Below are positions 8,548 to 17,060 of a DNA stretch of 64,000 nucleotides, piece by piece; position 1 is the stretch's first letter; the number at the start of each line of letters is the position of its first letter. Position numbers and translations under genes: made by a program. Source of the DNA: Verrucomicrobiaceae bacterium UBA2429 (GTDB taxonomy: Bacteria > Verrucomicrobiota > Verrucomicrobiia > Verrucomicrobiales > Verrucomicrobiaceae). The notes beneath the pieces were generated by a model, which was not told the origin of the DNA, made no database searches, and saw only the letters and a list, made by a program, of their open reading frames with translations. The stretch is taken from NCBI GenBank assembly GCA_002343505.1, contig DDQZ01000066.1, positions 23,257 to 87,256 on the forward strand, given 5' to 3'.

Positions 8548-8945
8548 CTGCAAACCAACGCGCGCGGGCATGACTTCTGACGCGGCCCGGCCAGCCTGCG
8601 GCATCCAGACAAAGCGCGGGCATGATTGGACAAGGGTGGAGGTCGTGCGAGGCCTGAAGGGAGGTTTTCGAGCATCGAGTTCCCCCTCACGAGCAGGCCA
8701 TCCAGTGCGCAGAACAGGATTTCCATCTTATCAAACAAGCCTCCTGCGTATCAGACATGTCAATCCGGCGATGAGGACTGCCACCCCGACTCAAGTTTGT
8801 TTTGATGGAGCCGGTCTTCATACCTCAACACTGCGGGAAAGCGGCGCGCAGGCTGTGCTCATGGCTGTGTTCGGCGCTTCATTGTCCCGGTCTCCTTTGA
8901 AATGGCTTGCCGAGTCGGTGGAGAGGGCGGATTCCTCGGCCGGTC
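8548..8945. other. Intergenic region between divergent genes
   Basis: About 400 bp between a minus-strand PSD1 gene and a plus-strand hydrolase. It must hold both promoters. A TTGACA hexamer is visible on the minus strand near 8758, but no well-spaced -10 box accompanies it. No credible small ORF, RNA or hairpin was seen. Confidence 0.4.
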
Positions 8946-9950
8946 ATGCCCCGGATCATCCTTCGTACCCTGCTCAAAATGCTGCTTGTCACTCTCGGTG
9001 TCTTCGTTGCCGGGGTGGCGGGCCTGGCTTTGTGGGCGGGGTCGGAGATCGCGAGTCCGGAGAGGCGGGGATTGCAGGATTATCACCGTGAGTTTCTGGA
9101 TAATCCAGCCGCGCACGGGGTCGGGCTTGCCTCCTTTGCCCTGAAGGACGGCACACCCTGTGTGATGTGCGCGCCGCATCCCGGCGGAAAACCCGGCGCG
9201 CGCGGTGTGAAAGTGCGGGAACAGCTTGTGCAACGCGGGATCACGCTGGCGGAGCCTGGAAAGATCACCGGCACACTCGTGCTGGCGCATGGGCGGCGCG
9301 GACGGAAGGAGGATTATCTGCTCATCGCCGAGCGCCTCTGCGCCGCCGGCTTCCGCTGCCTGATGCCAGACCTGCCTGCGCATGGCGACCACCCGGCCGC
9401 CCATGCGGGTTATGGAGTGCTTGAAACAGAGCTGCCCGCGCGCGTGCTGACAGAGGCGGCGGAGCGCTTTGGCTTCGAGCCGCGGCCCGCCGGTCTGTTG
9501 GGAATCTCCATGGGCGGCTCGGTGGTGGTGCATTCCGCCGCGCAGGCGGACGCGCCCTGGCGCGCGCTGGTGGTCATCGCCAGCTTCGACTCCTTCACCG
9601 CGGTGGTGGAGCATCAGACTTCGAAACTGTTCGGCGGATGGAGCGGCCCGGCCTGGGCGCGGATGGCGGGCGCGGTCTATCGAATGCGGTCGGGTGTCGC
9701 CCTGACGGACATCCAGCCGGGGCGGAAAGCGGCATCCCTGGGCATGCCAGCGCTCATCGCGCATGGCAGCGCCGACCGCGTGGTGCCCATGTCCGCCGGG
9801 CGGCGTCTCTTTGACGCGCTGCCCGCCGGGATTGAGAAAAAGTGGATCGAGATCCCAGGCGCTGATCATGACAATGTGCTCATCACCGACTTCCCCATCT
9901 ATGCCGAGGTGGCGGAGTGGATGCTGCGCCATGTGAGCGCGGCGGAGTGA
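8946..9950 (+). CDS. Alpha/beta hydrolase, membrane-anchored or exported
   Basis: 334 residues starting MPRIILRTLLKML; this ATG is chosen because a hydrophobic segment (about residues 8-30) follows at once and would anchor or export the protein. The alpha/beta-hydrolase core is clear: LVLAHGRRGRKEDY (oxyanion region), nucleophile elbow GISMGGS, acidic residue in LIAHGSADRVVP and the catalytic His in GADHDN. It is esterase- or lipase-like; the substrate is unknown. It stands alone on the plus strand, 113 bp before the ECF sigma gene. Confidence 0.8.
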   Translation: MPRIILRTLLKMLLVTLGVFVAGVAGLALWAGSEIASPERRGLQDYHREFLDNPAAHGVGLASFALKDGTPCVMCAPHPGGKPGARGVKVREQLVQRGITLAEPGKITGTLVLAHGRRGRKEDYLLIAERLCAAGFRCLMPDLPAHGDHPAAHAGYGVLETELPARVLTEAAERFGFEPRPAGLLGISMGGSVVVHSAAQADAPWRALVVIASFDSFTAVVEHQTSKLFGGWSGPAWARMAGAVYRMRSGVALTDIQPGRKAASLGMPALIAHGSADRVVPMSAGRRLFDALPAGIEKKWIEIPGADHDNVLITDFPIYAEVAEWMLRHVSAAE

Positions 9951-9987
9951 GTTTGATAAGGGTCGGCCCGGGTCGTTAAATTTCCTG

Positions 9988-10018
9988 TGAACCTTTTGCA
10001 TCGTCAAAGTCACGTCTC
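9988..10018 (+). promoter_or_regulatory. Candidate ECF-type promoter upstream of the sigma factor gene
   Basis: TGAACCTT, then 17 bp, then CGTCTC resembles the GAAC...GTC pattern of autoregulated ECF promoters and lies 45-75 bp before the GTG start of the sigma factor. A small hairpin (GGCTGC-GCTG-GCAGCC, near 10027) sits in the leader. Pattern match only. Confidence 0.3.
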
Positions 10019-10063
10019 GAATGGTAGGCTGCGCTGGCAGCCGCCGAATGGCTATCCAACCTC

Positions 10064-10558
10064 GTGGACACCACCGGACATCCTCCCCTGCTCGAACGCC
10101 TCTTCGCGGAGAGCGCGGGGGATCTGACGCGCTACTTCGCGCGGCGGCATGGCGGTGACGAAGGCGTGCAGGATCTGGTACAGCAGACCTTTCTCGAAAT
10201 GGCGCGCGGGCTGCGCGATGGAAAGAATCCCAAATGCGCGCGCGGCTATTTGTTCGGCATCGCGCGGCATCTGAGCCAGGCGGCGTGGTCGCGCGGCGCG
10301 CGTGAAAAGACGGTGCCATTTGAGGCTGCGGCGGATGTTCCCGCGCCGGACGACGACGACCGTGTGGAAGCGGCGCGGCAGACCATCGCGGCGCTGCAGC
10401 CGATCCAGCGCGAGATTCTGGACCTGCGTTTCGCACAGGGACTGTCCTACGCGGAGATCGCCGAAGCTTTGAGCATTCCCATCGGCACCGTGCGCTCGCG
10501 TTTGCATCACGCCGTGGCGGAGGTGCGCCATCGTTTGAAACATGAAATTGACCCCTGA
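10064..10558 (+). CDS. ECF RNA polymerase sigma factor
   Basis: 164 residues, starting with GTG. Region 2 (residues about 10-80) contains LTRYFARRHGGDEGVQDLVQQTFLE and FGIARHL; region 4 (about 105-160) contains LQPIQREILDLRFAQGLSYAEIAEAL and the recognition helix IPIGTVRSRLHHAVAEV. It directs RNA polymerase to a stimulus-specific regulon. The downstream gene looks like its anti-sigma factor, and the lipoprotein and PSD1 genes follow closely, so all four may form an autoregulated operon. Confidence 0.88.
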   Translation: MDTTGHPPLLERLFAESAGDLTRYFARRHGGDEGVQDLVQQTFLEMARGLRDGKNPKCARGYLFGIARHLSQAAWSRGAREKTVPFEAAADVPAPDDDDRVEAARQTIAALQPIQREILDLRFAQGLSYAEIAEALSIPIGTVRSRLHHAVAEVRHRLKHEIDP

Positions 10559-10564
10559 ATCCCC

Positions 10565-11032
10565 ATGAAAACCGAGTCCCTTCACGCACTGATCATTGAC
10601 CATCATCTCGGCGAGCTTTCACCGGAGGCGGCGGAGCTGCTGGAGCATCATCTGGCGGCCAACGCGCAGGCCCGCGCCGAGGCGGAGCGCATTTTGCAAT
10701 CCCTTGATGCCACGCGCGAGGCCGTGCTGCGGCATACCGAGCTGGCGCAAGTGCCGGCGGCAGTGCTTCACACGCCGCTCATCGTGAAAAAGGCCGCGCC
10801 GACGCCCTGGATGGCGCGCGCGGCGGCAGTCGCGCTGCTGGCGGGCGGCGGCGGATTTTTCGCGGGGCGCAACCACGCGCCGCCCACTCCCGAGGCCATG
10901 GTGGAAAATGCGTCAAAACCGCGCCAGCAGAGTCCGTGGGCACAATACCGCATGTCCTTTGATCCAGCGGGCTCCGGCGTGCAGGTGGTGCGCGTGGACA
11001 CGGACAAGCTCCAAAACAAATCCCTGCGATGA
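10565..11032 (+). CDS. Putative anti-sigma factor, single-pass membrane protein
   Basis: 155 residues beginning 6 bp after the ECF sigma stop. The N-terminal ~60 residues (DHHLGELSPEAAELLEHHL) resemble an anti-sigma domain with the His-rich layout of zf-HC2 but without its CxxC. One hydrophobic segment (about residues 80-98, AAAVALLAGGGGFFAG) would place the C-terminal tail outside the cytoplasm. The role is inferred mainly from position. Its stop overlaps the next ORF as ATGA. Confidence 0.6.
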   Translation: MKTESLHALIIDHHLGELSPEAAELLEHHLAANAQARAEAERILQSLDATREAVLRHTELAQVPAAVLHTPLIVKKAAPTPWMARAAAVALLAGGGGFFAGRNHAPPTPEAMVENASKPRQQSPWAQYRMSFDPAGSGVQVVRVDTDKLQNKSLR

Positions 11033-12540
11033 ATGCCGCCAAGCGCGATTTGAACTCAAGCATGGGGCACAGGCATCCCGCCTGTGCTGAACAGGCGGGA
11101 CGCCTGTTCCCCATGCTCTTTCCGCCCATGCTTGCCATTCTGCTCTCCGGCTGCCTGCCGGAGGATCGAGTGTGGTGGTCGCCGCAGGGAGATGTCGCGG
11201 TGGTCGCCGCAGGAGACATGGTTCAACTTGTGACGGCTGACGGCCATCGCTCGCGACCACTGGATCTCGGAAAGCAGGGCGATCTCTTCAAAAGCGTGAG
11301 CTGGCTGCGCGATGGCAGCGGCTTTGTGGCGCAGCGCACGCGAATCGTCGCCAAATGGGACGAACTGATCGCCTTGATCCCGGCGGAGGAGATTCGCTCG
11401 GTGGAGACGATGCTGCCTCTCATCATCCCCATGCTTGAAGCTGCGGAGCGCCTGGGAGATGAGACGAAGACGCTTGAAGACCTGATCGCCAGCCTGCCGG
11501 AAGGTCAGATGGCACGCTTCGCACACGCTGCGCGACGGAAATTCGAGCAGGAGCCGGAGCGCGTCGAGAAACTGCTCCTCGCGCTGCCGGAGGGGGCGAA
11601 ACTGGCCGGGGAATTCGGGAAACCTGAGTCGGGTTATGAGATCAGCGAGCTGTGCATGTTCAAACTGGGTGACACAGAGTTTATCAATTCGACACCGCTC
11701 GTCTGCAGCTTGCTACGGCCTGCATTGATGCCACGCATGTCTCCAAGGCATGACGCGCTGGCGTTTCTGCGTCTCGACGAGGATGGCGAAAGCGCGGCGC
11801 TGGAGGTCATCCCACTCGATGGCGGCGCGGGGCAGACGGTGGCGCGTCTGGCGAGCGGAGCGTTTGACTGGACGCCGGACGGCCGGTCGCTCGTTTTCAT
11901 GGCGCCGCTCGGTGGCGAGGGAGAAAAGCTGCAAAGCATCCACCGCGTCAGCGTCATTGACGGGAATGGAGCACTCGCAAACCCTGGGAAGCCGGTCACG
12001 CTGGCCACGGCGGTCACACTGAACCGCCCGGTGGTGCAGGTGCTGGCGGACGGGCGCGTGCTCTTCGCCAGCCAGCCGGTCACGCTGCCAGCGACAGGCA
12101 CGGGGCCGGAGTTGTCACCGCTTTTATTCCTTATCGCCGCCGATGGCAGCGCGGTGACACCGGTGCCGACCGCGCCGGGCGATCTGCCGGTAAATCTCGG
12201 CTTCTTCACCGCCTCGCCGGATGGCAAACGCGTCGCCGTGGTGGAGAGCGAGACAGACGCGGTGGCCGTGGTCGAGATCGCCACCGGCAAAACGCAGATC
12301 ATCTCGCCACCGCATCCGTCGTGGCAGTGCCGCACGATGCCCGCGTGGAAATCAGCCACCGAACTGACCTTTGCCGCGTTGCACGACGGCGCGCCCGCAT
12401 GGTTGCTGTGGCGCGAGGACGCTCCTCTGCGCTGCATCAGTGAATCGTGGCCGAAATCCAGCACCGCGAACTGGCTGGAGCAAAAAAAAGACAGTGCCGC
12501 CAATCCCGCCCCGGTCTCCAAACTCGATCCTGCCCGATGA
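11029..12540 (+). CDS. Putative lipoprotein with TolB/WD40-like propeller
   Basis: 503 residues from the ATG at 11029 that overlaps the previous stop. A second ATG at about 11113 would start exactly at a lipoprotein signal (MLFPPMLAILLSGC, lipobox LLSGC). The first 28 residues are mostly translated from a palindromic repeat (MGHRHPACAEQAGRLFP), so the later start may be the functional one. The mature part has PD40/TolB-type blades (WWSPQGDVAVVAA, VSWLRDGSGFVAQ, FDWTPDGRSLVFMA, ASPDGKRVAVVES). Probably a surface or periplasmic sensor or scaffold; no enzyme motif is seen. The end overlaps the PSD1 gene as ATGA. Confidence 0.65.
   Translation: MNAAKRDLNSSMGHRHPACAEQAGRLFPMLFPPMLAILLSGCLPEDRVWWSPQGDVAVVAAGDMVQLVTADGHRSRPLDLGKQGDLFKSVSWLRDGSGFVAQRTRIVAKWDELIALIPAEEIRSVETMLPLIIPMLEAAERLGDETKTLEDLIASLPEGQMARFAHAARRKFEQEPERVEKLLLALPEGAKLAGEFGKPESGYEISELCMFKLGDTEFINSTPLVCSLLRPALMPRMSPRHDALAFLRLDEDGESAALEVIPLDGGAGQTVARLASGAFDWTPDGRSLVFMAPLGGEGEKLQSIHRVSVIDGNGALANPGKPVTLATAVTLNRPVVQVLADGRVLFASQPVTLPATGTGPELSPLLFLIAADGSAVTPVPTAPGDLPVNLGFFTASPDGKRVAVVESETDAVAVVEIATGKTQIISPPHPSWQCRTMPAWKSATELTFAALHDGAPAWLLWREDAPLRCISESWPKSSTANWLEQKKDSAANPAPVSKLDPAR
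11060..11116. repeat. 57-bp near-perfect palindrome (GGCGGGACGCCTGT family)
   Basis: Arms of 26 nt (11060-11085 starting GCATGGGGCACAGGC; 11091-11116 ending CCTGTTCCCCATGC) pair with two mismatches around the 5-nt loop GCTGA. It sits at the 5' end of the lipoprotein gene, and its right arm contains the alternative ATG. Confidence 0.85.
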
Positions 12541-14945
12541 AACACGCGATCCTCTTTCTCTTCACCACCAGCGTGCTCGCGGACGACACGGCCTTCTTTG
12601 AGGCCAAAATCCGCCCCGTGCTCGTGAAGCACTGCTACGAGTGCCACTCCGCCGAGGCGGGCAAATCGAAGGGCGGGCTCATGCTCGACACGAAGCACAG
12701 CATCCGCGAAGGCGGCGAGACGGGACCAGCGGTGGTGCCAGGCGATCCTGCGAAAAGCCTGTTACTGACCGCGATCAAGCACAGTGACCCCGATCTGGAA
12801 ATGCCTCCGAAGGAGCCGAAACTGCCGGATTCGGTCATCGCGGACTTTGAATCGTGGATCAAGACCGGCGCGGCTGATCCGCGTGAATCAGCCGCGAAAG
12901 CGGCGGAGCGTCCGCCGGTGGATGTTGAGAGCGGAAAGAAGTTTTGGGCCTATCAAAAGCCCGTGATGCCGAAAAACGCAGCGCAGGGCATCGACGGCTT
13001 CATTCGCGAGAAACTGGCGGCTGCCGGTTTGAAGCCCGCGCCTCGTGCGGAGGCAGGTGTGCTGAAAAGGAGGCTTTCTTTCGATCTTGTGGGTCTTCCG
13101 CCGTCGGACATGTCCGACCCGTCGGACTACGAGAAGCATGTGGACGCCCTTTTGAAATCACCGCGCTTCGGCGAGCGCTGGGGCCGCCACTGGCTGGACG
13201 TCGCGCGCTATGCCGAATCGAACGGCCGCGAGTCCAACCTGACCTTCCCGCACGCGTGGCGCTTCCGCGATTACGTCATCGACGCGGTGAACGCGGACAT
13301 TCCCTTCGACCGCTTCATCACGGAGCAGATCGCCGGAGATCTGCTGCCCGCCAAAGATGACGCGGAACGCGCGCGCCTGCTCACAGCCACCGGACTTCTC
13401 GCCATGGGGCCGAAGGGGCTCAACGAGCAGAACAAAGCGCAGTTCGCCGCTGATGTGGCCGATGAACAGCTCGACACCGTGACACGCGCCGTGCTCGCCA
13501 GCAGCATCGCCTGCGCGCGCTGCCACGATCACAAGACGGAGCCCTTCAGCATGGAGGACTACTATGGCCTCGCGGGCATCTTCAAGAGCACGCAGACCTT
13601 TTACGGGAACTGGATTGACTCCGAAAACAACAACCACGGCCACCTCATCCGTCTGCCGGATTTACCGGGGCAGACCATCGTCGGCAAATCGCTGCCCCCG
13701 GCGCGGGTGAAGCAGCTCCAGACCGATCTGGCGAAGCTGAACGCCGAAGACAAGGAGATGAACGACTACATCGCGAAGGCCAAGGCGGAGAACCGCGACA
13801 TCAGCGGCGAGTTCAACAAACTGCTGGGCAACGCGCTGCGCATCATCTGGTCGCGCGGCGGCGTGGAGGGCGCGCTGGAGGCGGTGGATGAAAAGGGCCG
13901 CGCCCTGCCTCTGTGCATGGGTGCGAAGGACGGGAAAATTCATGATTCGGCGCTCTACGAGCGCGGCGAGATCGCGCATCCCGGCAAGGTCGTGCCGCGC
14001 GGATTCCCTCGCGTGATGGATCTGAAAATCGCCGTGCCCAAGGAGCAAAGCGGCCGCCTTGAGCTGGCGAAGTGGCTCACCAGCCGCGAAAACCCGCTCG
14101 CCGCGCGTGTGATGGTGAACCGCGTGTGGCGGCATCTCTTTGGCACAGGCCTGGTGCGCACCGTGGACAACTTCGGCTTCAGCGGCGAGCGCCCGAGTCA
14201 TCCTGAACTGCTCGATTACCTCGCGATCAAGTTCATGGACGGAGGCTGGTCGGTGAAGAAGCTGATCAAGGAAATCGTGATGTCGGAGACTTACAGGCAG
14301 GGGAGTGATGGAGTGATGGAGCATGGGATTCATGCCCAGAACTCCAACACTCCAGTACTCCACGACTCCATCGACCCCGACAACCGCCTCCTCTCGCACG
14401 CAAACAAGCGCCGGCTCGATGCGGAGGTGATTCGTGACTCGATGCTCGCAGTTTCAGGCTTGTTGGACACCTCGCGTCGTCCCGGATCACTCGTGGCGGA
14501 ACTGGATGGGCAGTCGGTGTCATTGATCGGCTTCAACACGAAGCTGCCGCCCGATCTCGACGGCTCGCATCGCCGCTCGATTTACCTGCCCGTGATCCGC
14601 GATCATCTTCCCGACGTGCTGGAGCAGTTCGACGTGGCGAATCCGAATCTGGTGACTGGAGATCGCGACGTGACCAACGTGCCCCTCCAGGCGCTCTACC
14701 TTCTCAACGGCCCCTTCGTGCAGGAAATGGCCGCCGCACTGGCGAAGTGCCTCGAAAGTGAAAAAGGGGGACGCGCTGAACAAATCCGCCGCGCCTTTAC
14801 CCTCTGCTTCAACCGCGCCCCGGACGCGAAGGAGCAGCAACTGGCTGAATCCTTCTTCCAAACCTCCCCGGGCGATCCATCCAAGCTGCTCGCTGTCTTC
14901 TGCCAGTCCCTGCTGTGCAGCGCGGAGTTTCGTTTCGCGGATTGA
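12537..14945 (+). CDS. PSD1 protein: PSCyt1, DUF1549, DUF1553, with an in-frame repeat insertion
   Basis: 802 residues. The start at 12537 overlaps the upstream stop (ATGA) and gives a short signal peptide (MKHAILFLFTTSVLA). Heme motif CYECHS and LEMPPKEPKLP mark PSCyt1. DUF1549 has GLPPSD, FGERWGRHWLDVARYAESNG and CARCHDHKTEP; DUF1553 has NPLAARVMVNRVWRHLFGTG, RRLDAEVIRD and LQALYLLNGPFV. It is shorter than the other two PSD1 proteins. Residues about 588-611 (DGVMEHGIHAQNSNTP) have no counterpart in the sisters and are encoded by a 9-nt-period inverted repeat. The usual DUF1501 partner is displaced about 3.3 kb downstream. Confidence 0.9.
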   Translation: MKHAILFLFTTSVLADDTAFFEAKIRPVLVKHCYECHSAEAGKSKGGLMLDTKHSIREGGETGPAVVPGDPAKSLLLTAIKHSDPDLEMPPKEPKLPDSVIADFESWIKTGAADPRESAAKAAERPPVDVESGKKFWAYQKPVMPKNAAQGIDGFIREKLAAAGLKPAPRAEAGVLKRRLSFDLVGLPPSDMSDPSDYEKHVDALLKSPRFGERWGRHWLDVARYAESNGRESNLTFPHAWRFRDYVIDAVNADIPFDRFITEQIAGDLLPAKDDAERARLLTATGLLAMGPKGLNEQNKAQFAADVADEQLDTVTRAVLASSIACARCHDHKTEPFSMEDYYGLAGIFKSTQTFYGNWIDSENNNHGHLIRLPDLPGQTIVGKSLPPARVKQLQTDLAKLNAEDKEMNDYIAKAKAENRDISGEFNKLLGNALRIIWSRGGVEGALEAVDEKGRALPLCMGAKDGKIHDSALYERGEIAHPGKVVPRGFPRVMDLKIAVPKEQSGRLELAKWLTSRENPLAARVMVNRVWRHLFGTGLVRTVDNFGFSGERPSHPELLDYLAIKFMDGGWSVKKLIKEIVMSETYRQGSDGVMEHGIHAQNSNTPVLHDSIDPDNRLLSHANKRRLDAEVIRDSMLAVSGLLDTSRRPGSLVAELDGQSVSLIGFNTKLPPDLDGSHRRSIYLPVIRDHLPDVLEQFDVANPNLVTGDRDVTNVPLQALYLLNGPFVQEMAAALAKCLESEKGGRAEQIRRAFTLCFNRAPDAKEQQLAESFFQTSPGDPSKLLAVFCQSLLCSAEFRFAD
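14301..14372. repeat. 9-nt-period inverted repeat inside a coding region
   Basis: Left part is GGAGTGATGGAGTGATGGAG; right part is built of CTCCAACACTCCAG, TACTCCACG and ACTCCATC, the reverse complement of the same TGGAGTNNT unit, separated by CATGGGATTCATGCCC. Because units are 9 nt, insertion keeps the reading frame of the PSD1 gene. Confidence 0.8.
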
Positions 14946-14958
14946 ATCAGCCATGAAG

Positions 14959-15378
14959 TCAATCCAGCCAGTTTTCCATTTTCAAACCTGGGACAACAGC
15001 AAAGTCCCTCGTGTTGCGTGTCAGCACGGTGGCGTCGTACTCAAGCGCTATACAGGCGATTTTAAGATCTTTGGAGCCGATGCGAACGCCCGCTTTGCGA
15101 AAAGACTGGAACCGGGCCGCTGCATCCAGGTCGTAGGGAAGTCGAACGAGGTCGCCGAGAATGCTGATGGTTTCGTTGAGTCTGGAATAAGCCTCGGATT
15201 CGCGTTCCGGCGAGGCTGCCCTCGCAATCAGCGCCAGCCAGCCACGAAGGCTTTCATCCGCGCTGATGATCGAAGTCACAACACCGGTCTTCGAAGCAAG
15301 GATGCGCTGGCGGAGCTTTTCGCCCAGCACGGTGCCGTCCGTGAGCTCCCGGAGGTGATTGGTGTCCAGGATGAACAT
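14959..15378 (-). CDS. VapC-like PIN-domain ribonuclease toxin
   Basis: 139 residues with the four acidic PIN residues in place: Asp5 (MFILDTNHL), Glu42 (SADESLRG), Asp104 (GSKDLKIACIAL) and Asp125 (RNTRDF). PIN toxins cleave tRNA or other RNA using Mg2+. The small gene just upstream encodes the likely antitoxin. The pair is on the opposite strand to its neighbours, between a PSD1 gene and a secreted-protein gene, consistent with an acquired module. Confidence 0.85.
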   Translation of the reverse strand: MFILDTNHLRELTDGTVLGEKLRQRILASKTGVVTSIISADESLRGWLALIARAASPERESEAYSRLNETISILGDLVRLPYDLDAAARFQSFRKAGVRIGSKDLKIACIALEYDATVLTRNTRDFAVVPGLKMENWLD

Positions 15379-15385
15379 GTGTCAT

Positions 15386-15583
15386 TCAGGGAGCCTCTGA
15401 CTTGCGCCATGCCTCTCCGAGCGCCCAGGCCTCACGGGTCATCTCGTCATCTGGGAGCCTGCCAAACACACCGCTGCCGTCCCTGCCGCTTTTTCGGATC
15501 AGTTCCCGTGCGGCGGCCTGCTTGCGCCTGGCGCGCTCGGCGGCGCTTTCGAGGGGCGTTGTCTCCATTTCGACTGGTTTCAT
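15386..15583 (-). CDS. Putative antitoxin of the VapC-like toxin
   Basis: 65 residues, charged and helical (AAERARRKQAAARELIRKSG), ending 7 bp before the toxin start. Size, position and composition fit a VapB-type antitoxin whose C-terminus wraps the toxin, but no ribbon-helix-helix or AbrB motif is obvious, so the subfamily is unknown. Confidence 0.6.
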   Translation of the reverse strand: MKPVEMETTPLESAAERARRKQAAARELIRKSGRDGSGVFGRLPDDEMTREAWALGEAWRKSEAP

Positions 15584-15653
15584 GCTGCGAACCTAACCGT
15601 TGGGAGCTGTTTTCCAATCTTATTCTCCCGACGCCTTCCGCTCACCTGCCCCC

Positions 15654-17030
15654 ATGAGCATACGCGTTGTCATTTTCTCGATTCTTGCCTTTGTACCGTC
15701 GTTTGCGCACGCGGAAACACCAAAACCGTGCCGCATTGAGGTGGTGGAGAAAGGCAGCGGCTGGCCGGTGCCGTTGGTGGAATTGCGCACCACGCACCAG
15801 ATGCGCTTCATCACCGACAACGCGGGCGTCATCGCGATGGACGCGCCGGAACTGATGGGCCGGCAGATTTGGTTCGATGTCATCGGCCACGGTTACGGGG
15901 TGCCGAAGGATGGTTTTGGCATGCGTGGTGTGCGGATCACGCCGGAGCCTGGCGAGACGTTGCGGATTGAGGTGAACCGTATGAACATCGCGAAACGCAT
16001 CGGCAGGATCACCGGCGCGGGCTTGTTCGCGGAGAGCCAGAAACTCGGCAGCAATCTGGACTGGCAGGACTCGGGCATTCATGGTTCCGACAGCGTGCAG
16101 AACGCGGTGCATCGCGGCCGCCTGTTTTGGGCCTGGGGCGACACGACGATGCCCAATTATCCGCTGGGCATTTTCGACATGAGCAGCGCCACGACCGCAG
16201 TCCAGCCCCTGACCTCACTGGAGCCGCCGCTGCGGCTGAGGCTCGATTACTTTACCGATGACAAAGGCAGACAGCGCGGCGTGGCAAAGATGCCCGGCAG
16301 CGGCCCGACATGGGTCACAGCGTATGTGAGCCTGCCAGACAAAACGGGCACGCAGCGTCTCGTCGGCAGTTATGTGAAGATCAAACCGCCGTTGGACGCC
16401 TACGAGTCCGGATTGTGCGTGTGGAATGACGAAACGAGCCGCTTTGACCTGCTGCGCGTGCTTTGGACGCAGTCCGACGCCGCTCCGAAGCAAACGCCGA
16501 TGCCCGAAGGCCATCCCGCGCTCTGGAAGGACGCGATGGGGAAGGAATGGGTGCTGTTTGGCAATCCGCTGCCGACCCTGCGCTGCCCGGCGACGTTCGA
16601 GGCCTGGCAGGATTCATCGACGTGGGAGGTCTTGAAGCCGCAAGAGACGCTTGCGTCCACGGATGGCGGCAAAGTCAAACCACACAGCGGTTCGATCGCG
16701 TGGAGTGACTTCCGCAAGCGCTGGGTCACCGTGTTCATGGAGAACTTCGGCAAACCGTCCGTCTTTGGCGAGCTGTGGTATGCCGAGGCCGATGAGCCGA
16801 CCGGGCCATGGAGCACGGCGGTGAAAGTGCTGACACACGAGAACTACACCTTCTACAACCCGCGCATTCATCCCGAGTTCACGCCCGCCGGATCGCCCGT
16901 GCTGTTCTTCGAGGGCACCTACACGAAAGAGTTCGCCAGACACGCGCACGCCACCCCGCGTTACGACTACAACCAGATCCTCTACCGCCTCGATCTTGAT
17001 GATCCGGGGCTGGAGGCGGCCCAAAGATGA
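15654..17030 (+). CDS. Secreted protein with a glycosidase-like beta-propeller region
   Basis: 458 residues from ATG at 15654, which starts a clear signal peptide (MSIRVVIFSILAFVPSFAHA). Residues ~25-120 look like a small beta-sandwich (carboxypeptidase-regulatory-like). The rest has propeller-type strands: HRGRLFWAWGDTTMPNYP, HSGSIAWSDFRKRWVTVF, GELWYAEADEPTGPWS and YTFYNPRIHPEF. The last motifs resemble DUF4185/GH43-like five-bladed propellers that act on sugars. The exact family is not certain and no catalytic residues were assigned. Confidence 0.6.
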   Translation: MSIRVVIFSILAFVPSFAHAETPKPCRIEVVEKGSGWPVPLVELRTTHQMRFITDNAGVIAMDAPELMGRQIWFDVIGHGYGVPKDGFGMRGVRITPEPGETLRIEVNRMNIAKRIGRITGAGLFAESQKLGSNLDWQDSGIHGSDSVQNAVHRGRLFWAWGDTTMPNYPLGIFDMSSATTAVQPLTSLEPPLRLRLDYFTDDKGRQRGVAKMPGSGPTWVTAYVSLPDKTGTQRLVGSYVKIKPPLDAYESGLCVWNDETSRFDLLRVLWTQSDAAPKQTPMPEGHPALWKDAMGKEWVLFGNPLPTLRCPATFEAWQDSSTWEVLKPQETLASTDGGKVKPHSGSIAWSDFRKRWVTVFMENFGKPSVFGELWYAEADEPTGPWSTAVKVLTHENYTFYNPRIHPEFTPAGSPVLFFEGTYTKEFARHAHATPRYDYNQILYRLDLDDPGLEAAQR

Positions 17031-17060
17031 GCATCGCCCCGACGTTTCCGATCTGATCTC

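Noticed and set aside
8740..8765. Sigma-70 promoter on the minus strand (TTGACA)
   Set aside because: No -10 hexamer at 16-18 bp; the best TAAGAT is about 27 bp away.
14959..15583. Defence island including the DUF1016 nuclease
   Set aside because: Only a toxin-antitoxin pair and one nuclease are present, without restriction, methylase or other defence genes.
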